Shown here: positions 1-6,380 of the stretch, one piece after another | How the letters are laid out: the number at the start of each line of letters is the position of its first letter | Position numbering within the stretch: the stretch's first letter is position 1 | Origin: Weeksellaceae bacterium | Lineage (GTDB): Bacteria; Bacteroidota; Bacteroidia; Flavobacteriales; Weeksellaceae | Assembly (NCBI GenBank): GCA_022701475.1 | Contig: JAKOOI010000472.1 | Location: 1 to 6,380, forward strand | Length of the DNA: 6,380 nucleotides | Direction: 5' to 3' | Notes under the pieces: model-generated | The model's input: the letters and a program-made list of their open reading frames with translations, nothing else | Databases searched by the model: none | What the model was told of the DNA's origin: nothing | Program-made: the position numbers and the translations under genes

Positions 1-36
1 TTTATTTACGCATATAGAAACATAAAACTTTGCGTT
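1..36. repeat. Right end of a truncated palindromic repeat unit (unit 0)
   Basis: This is the terminal part of a repeat unit whose left part lies before the window. It ends in CTTTGCGTT (28-36), the same terminus that closes the two complete units at 362-370 and 695-703. Bases 1-46 are identical to 668-713, including ten bases beyond the terminus. The array therefore has at least three units and continues to the left. Confidence 0.8.
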
Positions 37-92
37 AAAAAATTGCATGTATTATATGATCAGGATTTTTTTTTGAAGAGTCATAAAAAAGT

Positions 93-370
93 AAACGCAA
101 AGATGAAGTTGCTGGACGCTTTATTTCAAGGAAGCAAAGGCAGATAAAATCTGCTGCACGAAGCGGACGTCTTATTTTGCCGATACACTTTCGGGCAGGC
201 TCCCGCAGATCAGCAGATTAAGCAGATTTTTTCGGATTGTTATCTGCGTAATCACCAAGATCTGCGGGAGATTATCTTTACACAAAGTAATCACGCGCTT
301 CATCAGATCAGCCTGCTGATCCTTCTTTGCTTCCTTTCTCTATGCGTGCATAAACATAAAACTTTGCGTT
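93..370. repeat. 278-bp palindromic repeat unit 1 (MITE/REP-like)
   Basis: The unit starts with AAACGCAAAG (93-102) and ends with CTTTGCGTT (362-370), giving 9-bp inverted termini. A second, nested pair is perfect over 12 bases: AAGGAAGCAAAG (128-139) and CTTTGCTTCCTT (325-336). A third is TCCCGCAGAT (201-210) with ATCTGCGGGA (260-269). Two small local hairpins are GCAGAT-AAA-ATCTGC (140-154) and GATCAG-CCTG-CTGATC (306-321). GCAGAT or its inverse occurs seven times. The whole unit could fold into one long branched hairpin. No open reading frame of transposase type is present, so it is a non-autonomous or purely structural repeat. Similar GCAGAT-rich intergenic repeats are, from memory, common in Flavobacteriia. 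The family cannot be named from sequence alone. Confidence 0.85.
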
Positions 371-425
371 AAAAAATTGCGATGCTCCTGCTGATAAGAG
401 TTTGTATGAAAAGTATTAAGAAGAT

Positions 426-703
426 AAACGCAAAGATGAAGTTGCTGGACGCTTTATTTTAAGGAAGCAAAGGCAGATAAAATCTGCTGCGCGAAGCGGA
501 CGTCTTATTTTGCTAACACACTTTCGGGCAGGTTCCCGCAGATCAGCAGATGGAGCAGATTTTTTTTGCACTTTTATCTGCGTGATCACCACAATCTGCG
601 GACGATTATTTTGCACACAGTTACCGTACGCTTCACCAGATCAGCCTGCTGATCCTTCTTTGCCTGCTTTATTTACGCATATAGAAACATAAAACTTTGC
701 GTT
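426..703. repeat. 278-bp palindromic repeat unit 2 (MITE/REP-like)
   Basis: This is a second copy of the unit at 93-370, exactly the same length and offset by 333 bases. It runs from AAACGCAAAG (426-435) to CTTTGCGTT (695-703). The first 126 bases differ from unit 1 at six positions by eye. The right half is more diverged. The local hairpins GCAGAT-AAA-ATCTGC (473-487) and GATCAG-CCTG-CTGATC (639-654) are unchanged. The 12-bp nested pair is degraded on the right: AAGGAAGCAAAG is intact at 461-472, but the partner reads CTTTGCCTGCTT. The TCCCGCAGAT partner is also shortened to ATCTGCGGA (594-602). The two units are separated by 55 bases (371-425). That spacer and the bases after each other terminus begin with the same AAAAAATTGC. 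Confidence 0.85.
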
Positions 704-998
704 AAAAAATTGCGATGAGATAAGTCAGGATTTATGTAATCAGTATCCGTCATCAGATGCATGGTCTGGATGGCATAAAAGAGCCAGGGAAAAGACATCG
801 GAATTCCTTTTGCTGCTCTGCCGGCAGGCCATTTTCCCGTTAAGAACCAAAAGTGCCGCAAGCCTTAATTTCAGACCATTTAATCAAACCCTGGCTGGTA
901 TGATTCAAAAATGAGTGGGCATAGACATCGAAAAAAGTAAAAAAAATAAACTATTATTTAAAAAATATAGCATATTTTTAACTTTTGATAATGAATTT
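704..998. other. Non-coding region and likely leader of the kinase-regulator operon
   Basis: I see no convincing gene here. The first part repeats the AAAAAATTGC and TCAGGATTT words that also follow the repeat terminus at 37-68. A 7-bp inverted repeat, GGGAAAA (787-793) with TTTTCCC (832-838), encloses the small palindromes GGAATTCC (800-807) and TGCCGGCA (819-826). This could be a structured RNA or an operator, but it is weak. Bases 921-998 are extremely AT-rich, with about 11 G or C in 78 by hand count, as expected for a promoter or leader. AACTTTTG at 980-987 resembles the Bacteroidota -7 box TAnnTTTG with one mismatch. I see no clear -33 TTG at the right distance, so no promoter is called. 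Confidence 0.5.
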
Positions 999-1727
999 AT
1001 GAATGACCTTATCAACGGACTACAATTAAAGATTGAAAAACTGGAAAATGAAATCAGTTTCAGGAACGGGCTGATCTCGATATTGTCTCATGATTCAAAA
1101 GAAATGTTTGGAAATTTTCTGTGGCTTATAGAAGCATTGGAAGATAAGACCATAGGCACGGAAGATTTTTTTAACTTATTGCCGCAGTTAAAAAGTGATG
1201 CCCTGAAGAATCTGCAAACCATTAAGGACAGTACCTCCTGGCTGAAAACACAATACGGAGACTTTAAGATTCAACCTGTGAAAATACTGCTGATTGATCT
1301 TTTTCATCATTTCGAAGAAAAATATGCTGCCCGGTTAAAAGAAAAAAACATTACATTTTATTTTAAGGGAGATCCCAATACATTTCTTACAACGGATCGC
1401 ATGTTACTCGAGTATGTTGTAGACAAAATTTTCGACAATGCGGTAAAATACTCGCTTCCGGGACAGGCTGTTTATTTAGAAGGAGCTTCCGGAGATGATC
1501 AGGCCGTACTTTCCGTTACTGATTCCGGAACGGGAATGAATGAAAAGCATGTATCGTCGGTCTATACTTATGAAAGCCCCGTATTTCTGGGAACTTCGGG
1601 CGAAAAAGGAGTCGGATTAAGTTTGAAGATTGTTAAAAATTTTGTATCCTTGATGCATGGAAACATCCAAATCGTATCCGCTGAAAACAAAGGCACGACG
1701 GTTTCCCTTTTTTTTAAGGTAAATTAA
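999..1727 (+). CDS. Soluble sensor histidine kinase without a sensor domain
   Basis: This is a cytosolic ATP-dependent autokinase of a two-component system. From ATG 999 the protein is 242 residues, with no signal peptide or membrane segment. A short coiled coil (about 1-25) leads into the dimerisation/phosphoacceptor helix with H31 in a SHD motif. An HATPase_c domain follows (about 125-240): N-box DNAVKYS with N147, G1 box DSGTGM with D175, and G2 box GEKGVGLSL (201-209). The histidine box is unusual: it lacks the HExRTP form, and the +4 position is Glu (E35) where phosphatase-competent kinases usually carry Thr or Asn. The reading frame stays open back to a GTG at 915, directly after an in-frame TGA. 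Those 28 extra codons are AT-rich and Lys/Asn-rich, so I prefer ATG 999. The input probably comes from a partner protein. It forms an operon with the regulator that starts 7 bases after its stop. Confidence 0.9.
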   Translation: MNDLINGLQLKIEKLENEISFRNGLISILSHDSKEMFGNFLWLIEALEDKTIGTEDFFNLLPQLKSDALKNLQTIKDSTSWLKTQYGDFKIQPVKILLIDLFHHFEEKYAARLKEKNITFYFKGDPNTFLTTDRMLLEYVVDKIFDNAVKYSLPGQAVYLEGASGDDQAVLSVTDSGTGMNEKHVSSVYTYESPVFLGTSGEKGVGLSLKIVKNFVSLMHGNIQIVSAENKGTTVSLFFKVN

Positions 1728-1734
1728 CAGAATA

Positions 1735-2379
1735 ATGGGTTTGAAAGCAAATGTTCGTATTATTGTCGCAGATGATCACGGTATTGTCCGGATGGGGTTG
1801 GTACAAACCATAAAACGCCTCCGGCCTGATGCTGTAATTTCAGAAGTGGAAGATTATAAATCACTGTACAAAGCCATTCTGAAAGAGGAGTTTGATCTGG
1901 CTATTACGGATGTTAATATGCCTAACGGCTCTGTCCAGGAAGCGATCGATTACATAAAAATGCACCAACCCGATTTAAAAATCCTCATATTCTCTTCTCA
2001 GGATGAAGAGTTGTACGCCATGCGTTATTTAAAGATGGGTGCCGGCGGCTATCTTAGCAAACAAAGTTCTGCTGCCATCATTGAAACGGCTGTAACGAAG
2101 ATGCTCAGTACCGGCCGATATGCAAGTGATGATGTAAAAGAGGCGATGTTTTTAGAATCATTGAGTGGTGCGACAAAAAACTCACCCTTTGAAACGCTGT
2201 CAGACCGCGAACTGCAAATTGCCGGTAAAATTGCAGAAGGTATTCCCCTCAAAGAAATTTCCAACCAACTTAACCTCCATTCCTCAACGATCAGCACCTA
2301 CAAAAACAGGCTGTTTGAGAAACTGAAAATAAAATCCGTACCCGAATTGGTGGAGATCCTCAGGCTGTACAATCCGTAA
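1735..2379 (+). CDS. NarL/FixJ-family response regulator with LuxR-type HTH
   Basis: This is a 214-residue transcription regulator, the usual length for the family. The receiver domain spans about residues 6-123, with the acidic pair D13/D14, phosphoacceptor D59 (in TDVNMP), S87 and K109, so it should accept phosphate normally. A linker of about 30 residues leads to a LuxR-type helix-turn-helix (about 152-210). That domain starts with the TLSDRELQIAGKIAEG signature and carries the recognition helix STISTYKNRLFEKL. Phosphorylation is expected to promote dimerisation and DNA binding. The ATG lies 7 bases after the stop of the upstream kinase, so the two are very likely co-transcribed and form a cognate pair. 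There is no clear Shine-Dalgarno, as is normal in Bacteroidota. Its target genes cannot be read from this window. Confidence 0.95.
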   Translation: MGLKANVRIIVADDHGIVRMGLVQTIKRLRPDAVISEVEDYKSLYKAILKEEFDLAITDVNMPNGSVQEAIDYIKMHQPDLKILIFSSQDEELYAMRYLKMGAGGYLSKQSSAAIIETAVTKMLSTGRYASDDVKEAMFLESLSGATKNSPFETLSDRELQIAGKIAEGIPLKEISNQLNLHSSTISTYKNRLFEKLKIKSVPELVEILRLYNP

Positions 2380-2384
2380 ACATC

Positions 2385-2418
2385 CGGTTATTTCCCGCTT
2401 TGTTATCCCGGGAAACCG
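2385..2418. terminator. Possible bidirectional hairpin between convergent genes
   Basis: TTTCCCG (2391-2397) pairs with CGGGAAA (2409-2415) around an 11-base loop. CGG (2385-2387) and CCG (2416-2418) can extend the stem across a 3-base bulge. It starts 6 bases after the regulator stop, within the 128-bp gap between two converging genes, where a shared terminator is expected. No T-tract follows on either strand, so it is not a canonical intrinsic terminator. It may instead only protect 3' ends. Confidence 0.35.
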
Positions 2419-2507
2419 CAGAATCCTGTACATGACAATAAGATTCTTCACTGAATGGTTTAGAAAATCGGCTCGTCATCTCCGGCGATCAGAATCAGCA
2501 TGGCTCT

Positions 2508-5500
2508 TTATTGTATTAAACTTTTCATCAGATCCAACCCTATTGTTATTTCTCCTTTTATTTCTTTCTCCATGGCTGAAAAATCCAGATCTCCTTCTGC
2601 TTTTTCCTCCCACTTCAATGCACAGTCTGAAAGCCTGAAAAGGCCGGCAGTTCCGGCAGTACCTTTCAGCTTATGAAGAATCATTCCGGTATCGGCCGCA
2701 TTTTTTTCAGCGGCAGCCCTGGCAATATGATTCCTGGTATCGGTAAGCTCACTGATGATAAGATGTAAAAAGATTTCTCTGAAATCATCATCTCCCCCGA
2801 TCTGCTCATTCAGCATATCCATATTGATGTATTTCTCCGTCTGTATTTCAGTTGCTTCCTCTTCATCATTCTTAAAGGCAATATATTTTTTGAGCATCTC
2901 CAGAAGATCTGCCTGCCGCAGGGGTTTCGGCAGGAAATCATTCATTCCCGATTCCAGGCATTTTTCCTTTTCGCCCAGCACGTTTCCGGCAGTTACCCCG
3001 ATGATGGGTACATTTTTATATCCGGGTAATAGGCGGATCTGCCGGGTAGCTTCAATACCGTTCAGTACCGGCATCTGTACATCCATAAGAATAATAGAAA
3101 AATCTTTTTTCCTGCACTCTTCCAAAGCCTCCAGGCCGTTTACCGCTTCTGTAAGATGCGCATCGGGCGTCAGCGATTTCATCATTCTGTTATTCAGAAC
3201 CATATTTACCGGATTGTCATCTACTAAGAGAACATCCAGCTCTTTCATAAAAGAAAACTGATCTTTTTCCGGATGTTGCGGAACAGCAACTTCCGTTATA
3301 TTGTTTTGCGCCATCCGTCTGAGTGTTTTGTAAAGATCATCCGATTTAATGGGCTTCAGGAGAAAATAAGAATCGTCTTCCTTTCGGAAAGAATTAATGA
3401 CATCATGCTCCTCCGAAGAAGTATGAAGAACTACCAGCGGAGCCGTCTCGTTCCGTTCATTGAATAGCTCCCTGATCTTGGCAATGGTTTCCAGGCCGGA
3501 AATTACCGGCATATGATAATCCATGAGTATGGCATCGAAACGTTCACCTTTAAGCAGTATCTGTAAAGCTTCCATCCCATTGGCAGCCAGTGTAGACTCT
3601 ATATTTTTATAGGCAAGCATGTGCTGGAGAATGATCCGGTTTGCCTCATTATCATCTACCACAAGCACTTTTTTAACCGCAAGATCATCATCTTCCCGGG
3701 ATTCGGATATTTCATAAGGAATTTCAATGTCGAAGAAAAAGACAGAGCCCTTGTCCGGCGTACTGTTCAAAGACAAACGGCTTCCCATATAGCCCAGAAT
3801 ATTGTTTGATATCGTAAGACCAAGGCCGGTTCCGCCATAACGCTTACTGATCGAGCTGTTCTCCTGGGTAAAAGCATCAAAAACATGTTTCTGCTTTTCG
3901 ACAGGTATGCCTATTCCCGTATCCCTTACGGAAAACCGCAGAACAATGTTTTTATCGTCCATGCCAAGTTTTTCCACCTTCAGCTCAATTTCGCCTTTTT
4001 CCGTAAACTTTACGGCATTCCCGAGAAGATTGATCAGGATTTGCTTTAACCTGGATTCGTCGAGCAATAAAGTTTTCGGAAGTCCCGGTTCAATATTAAG
4101 AAGAAGTTCGATATTTTTTTTCTGAGACTGATAGAGGATCACATTGATAACCTGGCTTACCATGTCATAAACATCGCTCTTCTCGATCAGAAGTTCCATC
4201 TTACCGGATTCTATTTTAGAAAAATCCAGAATATCATTAATAATATTCAGAAGGTTTTCTCCCGATTCATTAATATAATTAAGGTATTGCGTCTGGATAT
4301 CGTTAAGAGGCGTTTTTAAAAGAAGATCTGAAAAACCGATCACTCCATTCAGAGGGGTGCGGATTTCATGGCTCATATTCGCAAGGAACTCGGATTTGGC
4401 TTTGCTTGCGGTATCTGCCATTTTTTTTGCCTCTTTAAGTTCTGTGTTGGTGTTTACAGCGGCAGTGGTATCCTGTATGGAAACAATGACGCCTCCTATT
4501 TCATTATCCGAAAGATACCACGGACCAACCTTAAGATCGAAATGCTGAATCTCTTTTCTGCCATCAATGTGGATCGCAAAATCCTCGTTTATATAAGTTT
4601 TACCCTGCAGGGCAGCCTGATAAATTTCTTTCCGGTCTTCAGGAATGTTCGGGGATACAACGAAGAGATTTTTTCCGATAATCTCTTTTTCATCCATATT
4701 GAATTCCTCTTTCCATCTGCTGCTTATCGAAATATAATTAAGATCTTTATCAAACATGGCCACAGGAACCGGAACATAAGTTGCAAAAGACTGCATCATG
4801 GCTTCTTTTTTAGCAACATCAAGGAACATTTTCTTGAAGGCATCAATGTCCTGAATGATACCGAAAACCCTGTTGCAGACACCATCTTCACATTCCGGAA
4901 TTGCTTTTACCCTTACCCAGATCGTAACCCCGTCATTACGGACAAGCTGAAATTCATCATCATACGGGATTCCTTCCGTTACGGCCCTGTTGAATAAGAA
5001 TTTAACCCTTTCTCTGCTGTCTTCTTTATAGAAACCGATGGCATTTTCCAGATCAGGCTGAAAATCATTGCTTATCTTATGAATTTCTCTGGTACTCTGC
5101 GACCAGAATACCGTGTTTTTTTTCATGTTGACTTCCCAGCCGCCGACCTGCGCTACAGAGCTTGTCTGTTCCAGCATTTTTTTCGTATGAACCAGATCTT
5201 TCTCCAGAATCATCCTTTCGGTAACATTCAGTGCTGTGCTTATGATGTAAGGTTTTCCTTCCTCATCGATCTCCACCAGGTTGTGATACATCCATACCTG
5301 CTCCACCCCGTCTTTTGACTTCAGGATCATGGTTCCGATATCTTCCTTATTTTTATTGATCCGGTCGAGATACTGGTCTAAAGAAGGCCAGTTATGCTCA
5401 GGAACAAGGTCTCTGAGGTTTAAACTTTTCACTTCATCAATAGAATAATGCAGCATTTCCCGGCCTTTTTCATTTACTGAAAGAATATTCCCCTCCATAT

Positions 5501-6380
5501 CATGCATGCTCATCAGACCGATCGCGTTTTCAAAAAAACTCCTGAAACGTCGCTCAGAGCTTTCCAGCTGGCGTTTTTCTTCGGTCTGGACCGTAATATT
5601 CGTCCCGAAACAGAAAATTTCAGAAAGTTCCTTATTTGGTTTCAACACCCATTTTACAATGACGGAACTACCATCTTTAATTACCGTAGAAGTGGTAAAT
5701 GATATTTCCTGGGTAGTCTCCGGAAAATTTTTAAGCTCCGGAAGTTCCTCGTCTGCTTCGCCGAACATCTGGATGAAACCAAGTCCGATGGCTTCTTCTT
5801 TTTTTAATGATAAAATATTTTCAACGACCGGATTGCAGTCTTTGAACTGTAATTCGTTATCCAAAACACAGATCAGATTGTTGGATCTATTGAAGAGCTG
5901 CTGAAAATATTCTGCATAAGTAGTCTTCCTCTTCGCCATCAGGAGCTTGGAAATAACCTCTGAAAGTTTCCTGAGTGCGGTGATCTGAGCATCGGTTATC
6001 ATTCTTGGCTTATAATCAATCACACAGATGGTGCCCAGCGCAAAGCCCTCATCATCAAAAAACGGTATGCCTGCGTAAAACCGTATCCCTCCCTGCAGCA
6101 TCAATGGGTTGTTCCGGGATCTGTCATCCAGGAGCGTATCATTAATAATGACCACCTCTCCGCTTGCTATTGAATATTGGCAAACCGTATTCTCACGGGC
6201 TGCAGAATCAATCTCCAGACCTATGCAGCTTTGAATTTCCTGCGTCTCACTTTCCATAATTGAAATGAGAGAAGCCGGACAATCGGCGATAAGGCATGCC
6301 GTTTCTGCAAAAACATCAAATTGAGGATCTTTGCCTATATTCAGGAGATCAAAAAATTCTAATTTTTTCAACCTTGCTAT
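2508..6380 (-). CDS. Large soluble hybrid histidine kinase GAF-PAS4-HisKA-HATPase-REC-REC-HPt, 5' partial
   Basis: This is a multi-step phosphorelay kinase of at least 1,287 residues, with no membrane segments. Numbered from TTG 6371: GAF about 5-145; four PAS domains at about 155-262, 275-388, 400-510 and 525-637; HisKA with phosphoacceptor H668 in SHEIRTPLNG; HATPase_c about 770-886 with N-box NLLGNAVKFT, G1 DTGIGI, F-box FDAF and G2 GGTGLGL; REC1 about 900-1022 with D906/D907, D951, T984 and K1006; REC2 about 1045-1165 with D1051/D1052, D1097, T1127 and K1149; HPt about 1183-1287 with H1233 in HKLKG. All catalytic and phospho-accepting residues are present. The frame is open through TTG 6371 to the window edge, encoding I-A-R, and GAF proteins of this type usually have more residues here. 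The real start is therefore probably outside the window. It converges on the regulator gene. The ligands of the sensory domains are unknown. Confidence 0.95.
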   Translation of the reverse strand: MARLKKLEFFDLLNIGKDPQFDVFAETACLIADCPASLISIMESETQEIQSCIGLEIDSAARENTVCQYSIASGEVVIINDTLLDDRSRNNPLMLQGGIRFYAGIPFFDDEGFALGTICVIDYKPRMITDAQITALRKLSEVISKLLMAKRKTTYAEYFQQLFNRSNNLICVLDNELQFKDCNPVVENILSLKKEEAIGLGFIQMFGEADEELPELKNFPETTQEISFTTSTVIKDGSSVIVKWVLKPNKELSEIFCFGTNITVQTEEKRQLESSERRFRSFFENAIGLMSMHDMEGNILSVNEKGREMLHYSIDEVKSLNLRDLVPEHNWPSLDQYLDRINKNKEDIGTMILKSKDGVEQVWMYHNLVEIDEEGKPYIISTALNVTERMILEKDLVHTKKMLEQTSSVAQVGGWEVNMKKNTVFWSQSTREIHKISNDFQPDLENAIGFYKEDSRERVKFLFNRAVTEGIPYDDEFQLVRNDGVTIWVRVKAIPECEDGVCNRVFGIIQDIDAFKKMFLDVAKKEAMMQSFATYVPVPVAMFDKDLNYISISSRWKEEFNMDEKEIIGKNLFVVSPNIPEDRKEIYQAALQGKTYINEDFAIHIDGRKEIQHFDLKVGPWYLSDNEIGGVIVSIQDTTAAVNTNTELKEAKKMADTASKAKSEFLANMSHEIRTPLNGVIGFSDLLLKTPLNDIQTQYLNYINESGENLLNIINDILDFSKIESGKMELLIEKSDVYDMVSQVINVILYQSQKKNIELLLNIEPGLPKTLLLDESRLKQILINLLGNAVKFTEKGEIELKVEKLGMDDKNIVLRFSVRDTGIGIPVEKQKHVFDAFTQENSSISKRYGGTGLGLTISNNILGYMGSRLSLNSTPDKGSVFFFDIEIPYEISESREDDDLAVKKVLVVDDNEANRIILQHMLAYKNIESTLAANGMEALQILLKGERFDAILMDYHMPVISGLETIAKIRELFNERNETAPLVVLHTSSEEHDVINSFRKEDDSYFLLKPIKSDDLYKTLRRMAQNNITEVAVPQHPEKDQFSFMKELDVLLVDDNPVNMVLNNRMMKSLTPDAHLTEAVNGLEALEECRKKDFSIILMDVQMPVLNGIEATRQIRLLPGYKNVPIIGVTAGNVLGEKEKCLESGMNDFLPKPLRQADLLEMLKKYIAFKNDEEEATEIQTEKYINMDMLNEQIGGDDDFREIFLHLIISELTDTRNHIARAAAEKNAADTGMILHKLKGTAGTAGLFRLSDCALKWEEKAEGDLDFSAMEKEIKGEITIGLDLMKSLIQ

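Noticed and set aside
61..80. T-tract at 66-74 as an intrinsic terminator of an upstream gene
   Set aside because: No stable hairpin directly precedes the nine T residues, and no gene end is visible upstream in the window.
416..692. Small reading frames on both strands inside repeat unit 2
   Set aside because: They lie wholly in palindromic repeat DNA, are not preserved in unit 1 in the same form, and have no recognisable domain.
1..703. CRISPR array
   Set aside because: The repeats are 278 bp long with 55-56-base spacers that share sequence with each other. This is unlike CRISPR repeat and spacer sizes.
685..703. Promoter in the repeat terminus (AAACTTTG resembles the -7 box)
   Set aside because: No -33 TTG lies at suitable spacing, and the same word recurs at every unit end as part of the inverted terminus.
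673..861. Minus-strand 62-residue reading frame between the repeat array and the operon
   Set aside because: It starts at TTG, ends inside the repeat terminus and matches no family I recognise. Part of it looks protein-like, so it could be a remnant, but there is not enough support to call a gene.
2755..3261. 168-residue plus-strand frame opposite the second receiver and HPt region
   Set aside because: It is a serine-rich shadow of the minus-strand coding sequence with no family signature.
4368..4997. 209-residue plus-strand frame opposite the hybrid kinase
   Set aside because: It is antisense to the HisKA and PAS regions, which are unmistakable on the minus strand. Its translation shows no domain.

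Overview
The window looks like chromosomal DNA from a Bacteroidota bacterium, most likely a flavobacterium of the Chryseobacterium group. This is an inference from moderate-to-low GC, A-rich start regions without Shine-Dalgarno sequences, cytosolic PAS/GAF-rich hybrid kinases, and intergenic repeats rich in GCAGAT/ATCTGC words. No marker gene is present to fix the genus.

The layout has three parts. (1) Positions 1-998 carry no convincing gene. Positions 1-703 are a tandem array of palindromic modules: two complete 278-bp units (93-370 and 426-703) and the right end of a third (1-36), repeating every 333-334 bp. Each unit is bounded by AACGCAAAG and its inverse CTTTGCGTT. Positions 704-998 are unique DNA ending in a very AT-rich stretch, probably the leader of the next operon. 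(2) Positions 999-2379 are a two-gene plus-strand operon: a small soluble sensor histidine kinase without a sensor domain, then 7 bases later a NarL/FixJ-type response regulator with a LuxR-type DNA-binding domain. (3) After a 128-bp convergent intergenic region with a modest hairpin, the minus strand (2508 to the window edge) encodes a very large soluble hybrid histidine kinase. Its domain order is GAF-PAS-PAS-PAS-PAS-HisKA-HATPase-REC-REC-HPt. Its 5' end lies outside the window.

All three genes are phosphotransfer signalling proteins. The small kinase and the regulator almost certainly form one two-component pair, because they are adjacent and in operon order. The large hybrid kinase ends in an HPt domain and has no DNA-binding output, so it needs a separate receiver protein. 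The adjacent convergent LuxR-type regulator is one candidate, but the sequence cannot prove that link.

The protein families are well known. The least explained part of the window is the repeat array upstream of the operon.
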